Assembly: GCA_031266615.1 (NCBI GenBank)
Contig: JAISAR010000109.1
Span: forward strand, 1 to 13,590
DNA from: Rickettsiales bacterium
Lineage (GTDB): Bacteria > Pseudomonadota > Alphaproteobacteria > Rickettsiales > Anaplasmataceae
DNA length: 13,590 nt
Reading direction: 5' to 3'
A model generated the notes under the pieces. That model was not told the DNA's origin. It saw only the letters and a list, made by a program, of their open reading frames with translations, and searched no databases. Of the stretch, positions 6,524 through 12,911 are shown one piece after another. The position numbers and the translations under genes are program-made. Position 1 is the stretch's first letter; each line of letters starts with the position of its first letter.

Positions 6524-6805
6524 TTACTGCTTTTCTTCTGCTGCACCGTCTTTACAAACCACGCCTTTGTCTGGCATTATTTTTGAAACAACAACAGGAG
6601 CACCAAAAAACACAGCAGTAAATGCACCGAGTGCAAAAAGCGCTGGCCATGGCATTCTGCCAAATATTGCAAGCAAAGCTGCACCGATTATCACTATCGT
6701 GATCATTGGTCCACCTAAGCTGTGAGTATAGTTTACTATTTTGCATATTACTCCTGATGTTGCATCAGCATTAGCATCAAACGCAAAGGAGAAAATTAAA
6801 GCCAC
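6524..6805 (-). CDS. virB2: VirB2-like pilin paralog 1, start region frameshifted
   Basis: This is a TrbC/VirB2-family pilin, the major subunit of the type IV secretion pilus. The core is intact: cysteine 21 in VICKIV, then GGPMITIVIIGAALLAIFG (first membrane helix), RMPWP, and ALFALGAFTAVFFGAP (second helix). The tail is VVCKDGAAEEKQ with cysteine 84. The open frame begins only at a GTG (6805) without a ribosome binding site. The expected start, an ATG at 6828 with GGAGG four bases before it, is out of frame because it is followed by eight A where the paralogs have six. From that ATG only ten codons are read. From the GTG the signal peptide lacks its lysines. It may be rescued by slippage on the A-run or by re-initiation, or may be dying. 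It is the last gene of the minus-strand array, 31 bases (to the ATG) after paralog 2. Confidence 0.65.
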   Translation of the reverse strand: MALIFSFAFDANADATSGVICKIVNYTHSLGGPMITIVIIGAALLAIFGRMPWPALFALGAFTAVFFGAPVVVSKIMPDKGVVCKDGAAEEKQ

Positions 6806-6832
6806 AAATAGAAGAAATTTTTTTTCATTACG

Positions 6833-6837
6833 CCTCC
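6833..6837 (-). promoter_or_regulatory. Ribosome binding site placed for the out-of-frame ATG of virB2 paralog 1
   Basis: GGAGG, four bases before the ATG at 6828-6826. The other paralogs have GGAGG or GGAGA at the same distance from their ATG, which shows that 6828 was the original start and that the frame break lies just after it. Confidence 0.6.
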
Positions 6838-6859
6838 GATAATAATTTCTACTACTTTG

Positions 6860-7174
6860 TTATTTTACTTTACCATCTTCACAAGTCACACCAGCGTTTG
6901 GCATTATTTTTGAAACAACTATAGGGGCACCAAAAAACACAGCAGTAAATGCACCGAGTGCAAAAAGCGCTGGCCATGGCATTCTACCGAATATCGCAAG
7001 CAAAGCTGCACCTATTATCACAATAGTGATCATTGGTCCACCTATGCCGTGGGTATAGCCTATTATTTTGCATATCACTTGTGATGTTGTATCATCTGTA
7101 TTAACAAAAGTATTAGCACTTGCATCAAACGCAAATGAGAGAATTAAAGCAACAAGTAGAAGAAATTTTTTCAT
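6860..7174 (-). CDS. virB2: VirB2-like pilin paralog 2
   Basis: This is a 104-residue secretion pilin precursor. A basic start (MKK) and hydrophobic stretch to about 17 with ASA at 18-20 form a signal peptide. The mature part has a polar, variable stretch (NTFVNTDDTTSQ), C35 in VICKIIGYTHG, and the invariant two-helix core from GGPMIT to FFGAPIVV. It ends in VTCEDGKVK with C98. Two ATGs are adjacent (7177 and 7174). The second lies four bases from GGAGG (7179-7183), as in the other paralogs, so I prefer it. The stop is 31 bases before the original start of paralog 1, so the two are probably co-transcribed. A 59-base stretch of the core (6927-6985) is identical to paralog 1 (6600-6658). Such small paralogs could serve as alternative or minor subunits of the VirB pilus. 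Confidence 0.85.
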   Translation of the reverse strand: MKKFLLLVALILSFAFDASANTFVNTDDTTSQVICKIIGYTHGIGGPMITIVIIGAALLAIFGRMPWPALFALGAFTAVFFGAPIVVSKIMPNAGVTCEDGKVK

Positions 7175-7222
7175 CATGCCTCCAATAACTTTATATTTTA
7201 TGCTACTTCACTTTGATTAAAA

Positions 7223-7257
7223 TTAGGTAAATGGTGCAAGGATCACCATTCACCTAA
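7223..7257 (-). terminator. Hairpin between virB2 paralogs 3 and 2
   Basis: The 14-base arms 7223-7236 and 7244-7257 pair at 13 positions around a 7-base loop and are followed on the minus strand by TTTT. It lies 22 bases beyond the stop of paralog 3. It looks like a partial terminator or an mRNA-stability hairpin that would separate expression of the units. Confidence 0.55.
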
Positions 7258-7279
7258 TGCTTTTCTGAAATTTTAGTGC

Positions 7280-7636
7280 CTAGCTACCACATGTATTTGT
7301 TGTTGCATTCCATGATTTACCATCAGGACAAGCAGCCTTACCATCTTTACAAATTACACCACCTGGTATTATTTTTGAAACAACTACAGGAGCACCAAAA
7401 AACACAGCGGTAAATGCACCCAGTGCAAAAAGAGCAGGCCAGGGCATTCTGCCAAATATCGCAAGCAAAGCTGCACCAATTATCACTATCGTAATCATCG
7501 GTCCACCTAGGCCGTGAGTATAGCCTACTATTTTACATATCGTGTCTGTTGTTTTATCGTCCTCAGGTCCAGCAGCAAAAGCAGTATCAAACGCAAAGGA
7601 GAAAATTAAAGCCACAAATAGAAGAAATTTTTTCAT
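7280..7636 (-). CDS. virB2: VirB2-like pilin paralog 3 with cysteine-rich tail
   Basis: This 118-residue precursor is the longest of the tandem paralogs. The signal peptide (MKKFLLFVALIFSFAF...) ends near residue 21, before GPEDDKTTDT. The core runs from C34 through GGPMITIVIIGAALLAIFG and ALFALGAFTAVFFGAPVVV to about residue 86. The tail is unique: VICKDGKAACPDGKSW, then NATTNTCGS, with cysteines at 96, 103 and 116 where the other paralogs have one. A disulfide-bonded small loop outside the membrane is possible. As in paralog 2, two adjacent ATGs follow the ribosome binding site (GGAGA) and the second, 7636, has the array's usual spacing. It is flanked on both sides by related hairpins and by a repeated leader that begins near TTTACCTAATTTTAATC. 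Confidence 0.85.
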   Translation of the reverse strand: MKKFLLFVALIFSFAFDTAFAAGPEDDKTTDTICKIVGYTHGLGGPMITIVIIGAALLAIFGRMPWPALFALGAFTAVFFGAPVVVSKIIPGGVICKDGKAACPDGKSWNATTNTCGS

Positions 7637-7685
7637 CATGTCTCCAATAATTTTTATTTTTTATGCTACTTCACTTTGATTAAAA

Positions 7686-7720
7686 TTAGGTAAACGATGC
7701 TAGAAGTATCACTTACCTAA
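7686..7720 (-). terminator. Hairpin between virB2 paralogs 4 and 3
   Basis: TTAGGTAA (7686-7693) pairs with TTACCTAA (7713-7720), with partial further pairing inside. It is the counterpart of the hairpin at 7223-7257. On the minus strand it is again followed by TTTTA and the same leader of the next gene. Confidence 0.45.
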
Positions 7721-7767
7721 AACTTGGGCTCTTTAGTTCGCAGCTTTGCCAGAAGATCAGCGTTTTT

Positions 7768-8073
7768 CTATGGAGTGCATGCCTGTACTGTGCCTGGTGC
7801 TATTGCTGTTACAATCTTTGGTGCACCAAAGAACACAGCAGTAAATGCACCGAGTGCAAAAAGCGCTGGCCACGGCATTCTACCGAATATTGCAAGCAAA
7901 GCTGCACCTATTATTACTACTGTGATCATCGGCCCACCTATGCTTTGGGTATATTTTACTATGCTGCATATCACTTCTGATGTTTCATCACCTTGAGTTT
8001 TACTCTGCTTAGCGGCATTTGCATCAAGTGCAAAAGAGAGGATTAAAGCTATAAATAGAAAAAATTTTTTCAT
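7768..8073 (-). CDS. virB2: VirB2-like pilin paralog 4 (first gene of the array)
   Basis: This 101-residue pilin precursor starts with MKKFFLFIALILSFALDANA (signal peptide), followed by a lysine- and glutamine-rich stretch (AKQSKTQGDETSE), C36 in VICSIVKYTQS, and the standard core GGPMITVVIIGAALLAIFG...FALGAFTAVFFGAPKIV. Its tail is very short, VQACTP, with C99. I chose the ATG at 8073 because GGAGA lies four bases before it and the protein aligns with the paralogs. A longer frame reaching 8112 would add residues without signal-peptide character. It is the promoter-proximal gene of the minus-strand array, divergent from the tRNA gene. The other VirB/D4 genes are not in the window, so this is a satellite pilin locus. 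Confidence 0.85.
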   Translation of the reverse strand: MKKFFLFIALILSFALDANAAKQSKTQGDETSEVICSIVKYTQSIGGPMITVVIIGAALLAIFGRMPWPALFALGAFTAVFFGAPKIVTAIAPGTVQACTP

Positions 8074-8194
8074 TATGTCTCCAATAATTTTATGCCAGAT
8101 TTTCCTTTGCATTTATTAAATTTAAGTTAAGAGTATTAGTAAGTTTGTCATACTATCAATTTAACTTTGGTGCTATTATTTTTAGCCAAACTAA

Positions 8195-8223
8195 TTGAAT
8201 CAAGCTGTAAAACCTGCTAAAGT
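8195..8223 (+). promoter_or_regulatory. Probable promoter of the tRNA-Arg gene
   Basis: TTGAAT (8195-8200), a 17-base spacer, then TAAAGT (8218-8223). The expected start falls a few bases before the mature tRNA 5' end at 8238. Both boxes are moderate matches. The divergent promoter of the virB2 array must also lie within 8074-8237, but I see no clear pair of boxes for it. Confidence 0.4.
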
Positions 8224-8237
8224 TAATCTTATAAAAG

Positions 8238-8312
8238 GCACCCTTAGCTCAGTTGGATTAGAGCATTTGACTACGGATCAAAAGGTCGGGCGTTCGAATC
8301 GCTCAGGGTGCA
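8238..8312 (+). tRNA. tRNA-Arg (anticodon ACG)
   Basis: This 75-base gene folds as a complete cloverleaf. The 7-pair acceptor stem is GCACCCT with AGGGTGC and the discriminator is A8312. The D arm is GCTC-AGTTGGATTA-GAGC. The anticodon stem is TTTGA/TCAAA with loop CTACGGA, which gives ACG at 8273-8275. The variable loop is AGGTC. The T arm is GGGCG-TTCGAAT-CGCTC with one G-U pair. CCA is not encoded. Position 34 A is normally edited to inosine, so the tRNA reads CGU, CGC and CGA. It lies between the divergent virB2 array and dnaJ. Confidence 0.96.
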
Positions 8313-8348
8313 CAATGTTTTTAGTCTACGCAGAAAACAGAGGCTACA

Positions 8349-8377
8349 CTTGAAATCGATATATGAAGTACCTATCT
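8349..8377 (+). promoter_or_regulatory. Sigma-32 (RpoH) type heat-shock promoter of dnaJ
   Basis: CTTG (8349-8352) and CCTATCT (8371-8377) with an 18-base spacer match the alphaproteobacterial pattern CTTG-N17/18-CYTATNT at every defined position. The start would be near 8384, about 22 bases before the dnaJ ATG. It shares CTTGAAATC and the spacing with the groESL promoter. Confidence 0.7.
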
Positions 8378-8405
8378 TTAAAGGTTAAATACTGAACTAT
8401 TGTAT

Positions 8406-9515
8406 ATGAGCACAAAAGACTACTATGAACTGCTGGAAGTGGGCAGAAATGCCAGTGTTGATGAGATAAAAAAAGCATATAAGAAATTAGCGTTAAAGTA
8501 TCATCCAGATAGAAATCCTGGTAATAAAGAAGCAGAGGAAAAATTTAAAGAAATAACGGCTGCGTATGAAGTTCTGTCTGACTCCGAGAAAAAGGCAGGT
8601 TATGATCGTTACGGACATGAAGATGGTGGATTTGATTTTAGCCAGGCTGCGGGAGATTTTAGTGACATATTCAACGACTTTTTTGGCGGAGGGTTTGGAG
8701 GATCAAGTAGATCAAAAGCAAAGAGAGGTACAACAAGGGTGCCTGGGTCGGACTTACGTTATGATCTTGAAATTACCTTAGAAGACGCATTTAAAGGAAT
8801 ACAAGTGCCTATACATTACGTTACAAATGTAAAATGTGACACATGTCGAGGTATAGGCAGCGAAGGAGCAATCAAACCAGTTCAGTGTCACATGTGTCAA
8901 GGAAGCGGTAGGATCAGGACCCAGCAGGGCTTTTTTACAATCGAGAGAACATGTACCACATGTTATGGGGAAGGAGAAATAATACAGAATAAATGCAAAA
9001 AGTGTGGTGGAAATGGACGCAGAAGAGATGAAGTAAATATATCAGTTTCAATTCCAAAAGGCATAGAGAAGGGCTCTAAGGTAAGGGTAAGTGGTAAAGG
9101 AGAAGCTGGAGTAAGAGGTGGAAAAAGCGGAGATTTATATGTATATGTTAAAATCGCTCCACACAAGATCTTTACTCGGGATAAAGCAGATTTACATTGT
9201 AAAGTGCCTATAAGAATGACATTAGCAGTGCTTGGTGGTGAAATTGATGTCCAGTCAATTGATGGGGCTAAAATAAAAGTAAAGGTTCCTGAAGGCACTC
9301 AAACTGGTACCAAACTACGCTGTAGAGAAAAAGGTATGCCATATATGAACTCAAACGTACGTGGTGATTTGTATGTGCAGGTAATAGTTGAGACTTTAAA
9401 TCCAAAGAACTTAACTGAAAAACAAATTGAGCTATTGAAAGCGCTTGAAGAAGAAGAGAATGCAAACGTGCGACGGCAATATGAAGGGTTCTTTAGTAAA
9501 GTAAAAAAAAAATAG
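8406..9515 (+). CDS. dnaJ: Chaperone protein DnaJ (Hsp40)
   Basis: This is the 369-residue class I J-protein, which delivers unfolded clients to DnaK and stimulates its ATPase. The domain order is canonical. The J domain (4-70) has the HPD triad at 33-35. A Gly/Phe-rich linker spans about 74-100. The zinc-finger region has four CxxCxGxG repeats starting at C144, C161, C183 and C197. C-terminal client-binding domains and a short dimerisation end follow. I chose the ATG at 8406 because MSTKDYYELLEV is the family start; a TTG two codons upstream is unlikely. There is no obvious ribosome binding site. dnaK is not adjacent, unlike in many bacteria. A heat-shock promoter precedes it, and read-through from the tRNA is possible. 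Confidence 0.97.
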   Translation: MSTKDYYELLEVGRNASVDEIKKAYKKLALKYHPDRNPGNKEAEEKFKEITAAYEVLSDSEKKAGYDRYGHEDGGFDFSQAAGDFSDIFNDFFGGGFGGSSRSKAKRGTTRVPGSDLRYDLEITLEDAFKGIQVPIHYVTNVKCDTCRGIGSEGAIKPVQCHMCQGSGRIRTQQGFFTIERTCTTCYGEGEIIQNKCKKCGGNGRRRDEVNISVSIPKGIEKGSKVRVSGKGEAGVRGGKSGDLYVYVKIAPHKIFTRDKADLHCKVPIRMTLAVLGGEIDVQSIDGAKIKVKVPEGTQTGTKLRCREKGMPYMNSNVRGDLYVQVIVETLNPKNLTEKQIELLKALEEEENANVRRQYEGFFSKVKKK

Positions 9516-9636
9516 GAAGTTTGCTCAGTGATATCAAAGGCAGTTAATTATTCTCTAGCTGCCCTCCATTGTCTCCTGATGCTTGACACTTTCTCAATCT
9601 TTATGCTAGCTTTACTAAAAATTATACTATTTTAGA

Positions 9637-9642
9637 TATAAT
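9637..9642 (+). promoter_or_regulatory. Perfect -10 box upstream of virB2 paralog 5
   Basis: TATAAT lies 27 bases before the ATG at 9670; no good -35 sits 17 bases further up. An alternative is TTGACA (9583-9588) with TAGCTT (9607-9612) at an 18-base spacing, which has a perfect -35 but a poor -10. A promoter here is likely since the pilin gene is separated from dnaJ by 154 bases. Confidence 0.4.
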
Positions 9643-9669
9643 TACAATGTCTAAATTTAAGGTATAGGG

Positions 9670-10020
9670 ATGAACCCTACAATTAGGAAAGTTTTTAGTG
9701 TTTTTCTTATAATATTATTTATTTCCTTTTCTCATATGGGCAGTGCTGCTGATAGTGATCTTGATGCAACTACCAAAGTAATATGCAATATCATTAAATA
9801 CGTTTGGGGAATAGGCGGACCTCTTATGACTATAGTAATAATAGGTGCGGCCTTGCTTGCGATATTTGGTAGGATGCCCTGGCCGGCACTTTTTGCACTC
9901 GGTGTATTTTGCGCTGTGTTTTTTGGTGCAAAAGCTATTGTGACAAAAGTAATTGGTGGTGTAGGTGGTACTGGAAATACTTCCATCATGGACAAATGCG
10001 GAGCAGAAGAAAAGAAATAA
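9670..10020 (+). CDS. virB2: VirB2-like pilin paralog 5 (divergent, stand-alone)
   Basis: This 116-residue precursor has a different signal peptide (MNPTIRKVFSVFLIILFISF, ending near SAA at 25-27). The core is the same with substitutions: C39 in VICNIIKY, GGPLMTIVIIGAALLAIFG, RMPWPALFALGVFCAVFFGAKAIV. An extra cysteine (C81) lies inside the second helix. The tail is glycine-rich, then DKCGAEEKK with C110. The end GAEEKK resembles the GAAEEKQ end of paralog 1. It sits on the opposite strand from the array, beyond tRNA-Arg and dnaJ. It is the most diverged of the five and seems to be transcribed on its own. It might be the ancestral-type or a specialised subunit; the sequence cannot decide this. 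Confidence 0.85.
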   Translation: MNPTIRKVFSVFLIILFISFSHMGSAADSDLDATTKVICNIIKYVWGIGGPLMTIVIIGAALLAIFGRMPWPALFALGVFCAVFFGAKAIVTKVIGGVGGTGNTSIMDKCGAEEKK

Positions 10021-10305
10021 ATCTTTTTGCCAATAAATTGCTTCACATTGCAACTGATAGTTGCTGCTTTGCACTTCTGATACCGAATTGCTTCATTGAT
10101 AATAAAAAAATACTTCCCTTTCTCTGAGAAATCTGTTATATTCACTTTAATTACTGACTTTCATTGTTTCTAGAATATTTTTCCCTTGATAGCTATTTTA
10201 TAATGAATTTGTCAGTAGTTTTTTTACGCAACAAAGCCCGCTGGAATCTAAATTTTTTAGGCTGGATTTTGTGGTCAAGCCACGGCTATATATAAGTAAT
10301 TTAAT
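10021..10305. other. Gene-free spacer before the atpH operon
   Basis: No coding frame is convincing. GCAACT-GAT-AGTTGC (10050-10064) is a small perfect hairpin 30 bases after virB2 paralog 5. A relic of the palindromic element (10261-10285, GCTGGATTTTGTGGTCAAGC and on) lies next to TATATA, close to the atpH start. It could supply part of the promoter, but no strong -35/-10 pair is seen. Confidence 0.4.
10261..10285. repeat. Relic of the palindromic element near the atpH start
   Basis: GCTGGATT, TGGTCAAGC and CACGG occur in the order and spacing of the Wolbachia element CTGGATTCCAGTGTCAAGCACTGG. A short inner hairpin, GTGG-TCAAG-CCAC, is kept. It ends about 20 bases before the atpH ATG. Confidence 0.3.
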
Positions 10306-10866
10306 ATGAAAAGGACCCAATACAATAATTTAGTTTCATCTTATGCTAGAGCGCTGTTTTATATCTCAGGAGATAAACTAGGTGCTGCAAGAAAAGAAGT
10401 AGAATTTTTGTTGGCTTCTTTTAAAAGTCAACGTGATATTTTTATATACCTATCTCATCCTATGATTTCTCTTGCACGCAAAAAAGAAGCGATACTCTCT
10501 ATAAATGAGAACTTAAGTGAGAACTTAGTAAAATTTATTATGGTTGTATCTGCAAATAGGCGCTCTAATTTATTAATCCTGATATTAGAAAAATTCTTAA
10601 ATCTTGTAAGAGAAAATGAAAATGAATTGGAAATTATTATAAAGTCAGCAGAGGCTTTGAAGGAACCAGATATAAAAATAATTACTGAATCTCTGAACTT
10701 TCTTGGTAAAATAACAAAGGTAAGTAACGTGGTTGACCCTTCTATACTGGGCGGTTTTGTGGTGAAGTATGGCTTTAATTTGATTGATGCTTCGCTGAAA
10801 AGTTACTTAGATAGATTGGTTGATTTGAGTAAAATGGAAATATTGAAAATAAGGAATTGTGTATGA
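10306..10866 (+). CDS. atpH: ATP synthase F1 delta subunit
   Basis: This 186-residue protein is the peripheral-stalk subunit (OSCP type) that ties the F1 head to the b-subunit stalk on the cytoplasmic face of the inner membrane. The N-terminal helical domain begins with YNNLVSSYARALF, as is usual. The C-terminal part has the family signature DPSILGGFVVKYG (144-156) followed by LIDASLKSYLDRL. Length is normal. The ATG at 10306 has no Shine-Dalgarno sequence. The stop codon overlaps the atpA start in ATGA (10863-10866), a sign of translational coupling. Genes for subunits a, b and c are not upstream, as is common in alphaproteobacteria, where F0 genes are separate. Confidence 0.93.
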   Translation: MKRTQYNNLVSSYARALFYISGDKLGAARKEVEFLLASFKSQRDIFIYLSHPMISLARKKEAILSINENLSENLVKFIMVVSANRRSNLLILILEKFLNLVRENENELEIIIKSAEALKEPDIKIITESLNFLGKITKVSNVVDPSILGGFVVKYGFNLIDASLKSYLDRLVDLSKMEILKIRNCV

Positions 10867-12404
10867 AAAACGGTATAAATGCTTCTGAGGTAGTAAACAT
10901 AATAAAAGAAAAAGTTGAGGCGTTTGATAATCCTGTAAAGCGAGAAAATATAGGTGAAGTGATTTCAGTAACTGATGGTATTGCATTGGTTTACGGACTT
11001 GAAAAAGCAAAATTTGGTGAAAAGGTATCCTTTGCAAGTGGTATAGAAGGAATAGTTTTTGATTTAGATCATGATATAGCTGGGGTAGTGGTACTTGGTA
11101 ATGATCGTGATGTCAAAGAAGGGGATATTGTAAAATGCAGTGGTAACGTTGTGCAGGTTCCTGTAGGGCATGAATTATTGGGAAGAGTCGTAAATGCATT
11201 AGGTTACCCTATAGACAACGGCGGGGAAATTAGAACCAAAAACAAAATGGACATGGAGTCTAAGGCACCAGGCATTATTGATCGTAAATCTGTGCATGAG
11301 CCTCTGCAGACCGGAATTAAGATTATAGACTTACTAATTCCAATAGGCAGGGGGCAGCGTGAATTAATTATTGGCGATAGACAAATCGGTAAAACTACTA
11401 TTGCGCTTGATACCATCATTAATCAGAAGAAGATTAATGATGAAGTGGATGAAAACCAAAAAGTTTACTGTGTTTATGTTGCTATTGGACAAAAGATTTC
11501 AACAGTGGCAAAAGTGGTAAATAAGCTGAAAGAAAGTGGGGCACTGGAGTATACAACTGTAGTTGTGGCTAGTGCATCTGACTGTGCACCTATGCAATTT
11601 TTAGCACCTTATGCTGGTTGCACCATTGGAGAATTTTTTCGTGATAATGGAATGCATTGCTTGGTAGTGTATGATGATTTATCTAAGCACGCCGTGGCAT
11701 ATAGGCAGATGTCCTTATTATTGAGGCGTCCTCCTGGCCGTGAAGCTTATCCTGGAGATATATTCTATGTACATTCCCGTTTGCTTGAAAGAGCTGCTAA
11801 AATGTCTGATGAAAAAGGGCAGGGGTCTCTAACTGCTTTGCCAATTATCGAAACTCAAGCTGGTGATGTATCTGCATATGTTCCAACTAACGTAATTTCG
11901 ATTACCGATGGACAAATCTTCCTCGAGTCTGAATTATTTCATAAAGGATTTCGTCCTGCGATAAATATAGGTTTATCAGTTTCACGGGTTGGTTCTGCTG
12001 CACAATTGAAATCTGTGAAAAAAGTTGCTGGTTCTGTAAAGCTAAGTTTGGCTCAATATAGAGAGTTAGAAGATTTCGCAAAATTTGGGTCTGATCTCGA
12101 TGCTAGTGTTCAACTATCCTTAAACAAGGGTAAATATCTTGTTGAGTTATTAAAGCAAAGACAGCATTCACCTATGCCAATAGAAGAGCAAGTGGCGCTG
12201 ATGTACATCTTTTCTAATCTATATGATCAGTTAAGCAAGGTACAAATAAGCGATGTCAATAAATTTGAATATGATCTTATCAATTATTTTCATGCTGTGC
12301 ACCCTGGAGTTTTAAAAAAGTTGTCAAACAGCATGAATGATGGTATAAAAGACGATATTTTCAATATTGTGAGTAATTTTGTTACTCAATTTAATTACGT
12401 TTAG
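10863..12404 (+). CDS. atpA: ATP synthase F1 alpha subunit
   Basis: This 513-residue, non-catalytic nucleotide-binding subunit of the F1 hexamer makes or hydrolyses ATP together with beta. Walker A is GDRQIGKT (171-178, with I where T is usual in GDRQTGKT). The Walker B region is LVVYDDLSKHA (267-277). The arginine that reaches the beta active site is R375 in SVSRVGSAAQ. I chose the ATG at 10863 because it overlaps the atpH stop (ATGA) and MKNGINASEVV fits the family; a TTG two codons upstream is less likely. After the stop comes greA, nine bases on, instead of atpG, so the rest of F1 (gamma, beta, epsilon) must be encoded elsewhere. Confidence 0.97.
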   Translation: MKNGINASEVVNIIKEKVEAFDNPVKRENIGEVISVTDGIALVYGLEKAKFGEKVSFASGIEGIVFDLDHDIAGVVVLGNDRDVKEGDIVKCSGNVVQVPVGHELLGRVVNALGYPIDNGGEIRTKNKMDMESKAPGIIDRKSVHEPLQTGIKIIDLLIPIGRGQRELIIGDRQIGKTTIALDTIINQKKINDEVDENQKVYCVYVAIGQKISTVAKVVNKLKESGALEYTTVVVASASDCAPMQFLAPYAGCTIGEFFRDNGMHCLVVYDDLSKHAVAYRQMSLLLRRPPGREAYPGDIFYVHSRLLERAAKMSDEKGQGSLTALPIIETQAGDVSAYVPTNVISITDGQIFLESELFHKGFRPAINIGLSVSRVGSAAQLKSVKKVAGSVKLSLAQYRELEDFAKFGSDLDASVQLSLNKGKYLVELLKQRQHSPMPIEEQVALMYIFSNLYDQLSKVQISDVNKFEYDLINYFHAVHPGVLKKLSNSMNDGIKDDIFNIVSNFVTQFNYV

Positions 12405-12413
12405 GTGGTGGTT

Positions 12414-12908
12414 ATGGCTTCATCAATTGTTAATAAGTTTCCTATGACAAGGGAAGGTTTTGAACATATGCAAGCCGAGCTTGAGAAATTAAAGGAAGAA
12501 AAGCCTTCCATTGTACAAGCTATTTCTGATGCACGTGATCAAGGTGATTTATCTGAAAATGCGGAGTATCATGCTGCACGAGAAAGGTTAGGTTTTATTG
12601 AAGGACGTATAATGGAGTTAGAAAACAAGATTTCACATGCAGAAGTAATAGAAGTGAAAAGCTTGTCTGGCGATTCAGTAATGTTTGGCGCAACCGTAAC
12701 ATTAAGCATGCTCGGTGATGATGGTAGTGAAGCAGAGTATATTTATAAAATTGTAGGTGAGTATGAAGCTGATGTTTCAAAACAGTTGATATCTACTAGT
12801 TCACCTTTAGGTAGTGCTTTAATTGGCAAAAAAGTTGGCGAATATGTGGAAGTGGTAGTGCCAAGCGGAGAGAAGTTGTATAAAATAGTTAAGATTGAAT
12901 TTAAATAA
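12414..12908 (+). CDS. greA: Transcription elongation factor GreA
   Basis: This 164-residue factor enters the secondary channel of stalled RNA polymerase and triggers cleavage of the backtracked transcript. The N-terminal coiled coil (about 11-75) carries the acidic tip motif DARDQGDLSENAEYHAA at 39-55, with D45 and E48 in the positions that help hold the catalytic magnesium. The C-terminal FKBP-like domain ends with the family's SPLGSALIGKKVGEYVEV segment. I chose the ATG at 12414, as AGGTGG lies just before it; two GTG codons upstream overlap that site. It is nine bases from atpA and three from ribB, so it belongs to the same transcript. Confidence 0.96.
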   Translation: MASSIVNKFPMTREGFEHMQAELEKLKEEKPSIVQAISDARDQGDLSENAEYHAARERLGFIEGRIMELENKISHAEVIEVKSLSGDSVMFGATVTLSMLGDDGSEAEYIYKIVGEYEADVSKQLISTSSPLGSALIGKKVGEYVEVVVPSGEKLYKIVKIEFK

Positions 12909-12911
12909 ATT

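Noticed and set aside
8074..8112. N-terminal extension of virB2 paralog 4 to 8112
   Set aside because: It would place basic residues before the signal peptide, and the ribosome binding site and paralog alignment fix the start at 8073.
8224..8236. TATAAA just before tRNA-Arg as a -10 box
   Set aside because: It ends within three bases of the mature tRNA 5' end, so transcription would start inside the tRNA; the pair at 8195-8223 fits better.
9715..10145. Minus-strand open frames of 119 and 137 codons over virB2 paralog 5
   Set aside because: They are the complement of a clear pilin gene with signal peptide and core; the translations lack any family features. A similar frame opposite paralog 4 (7724-7996) fails for the same reason.
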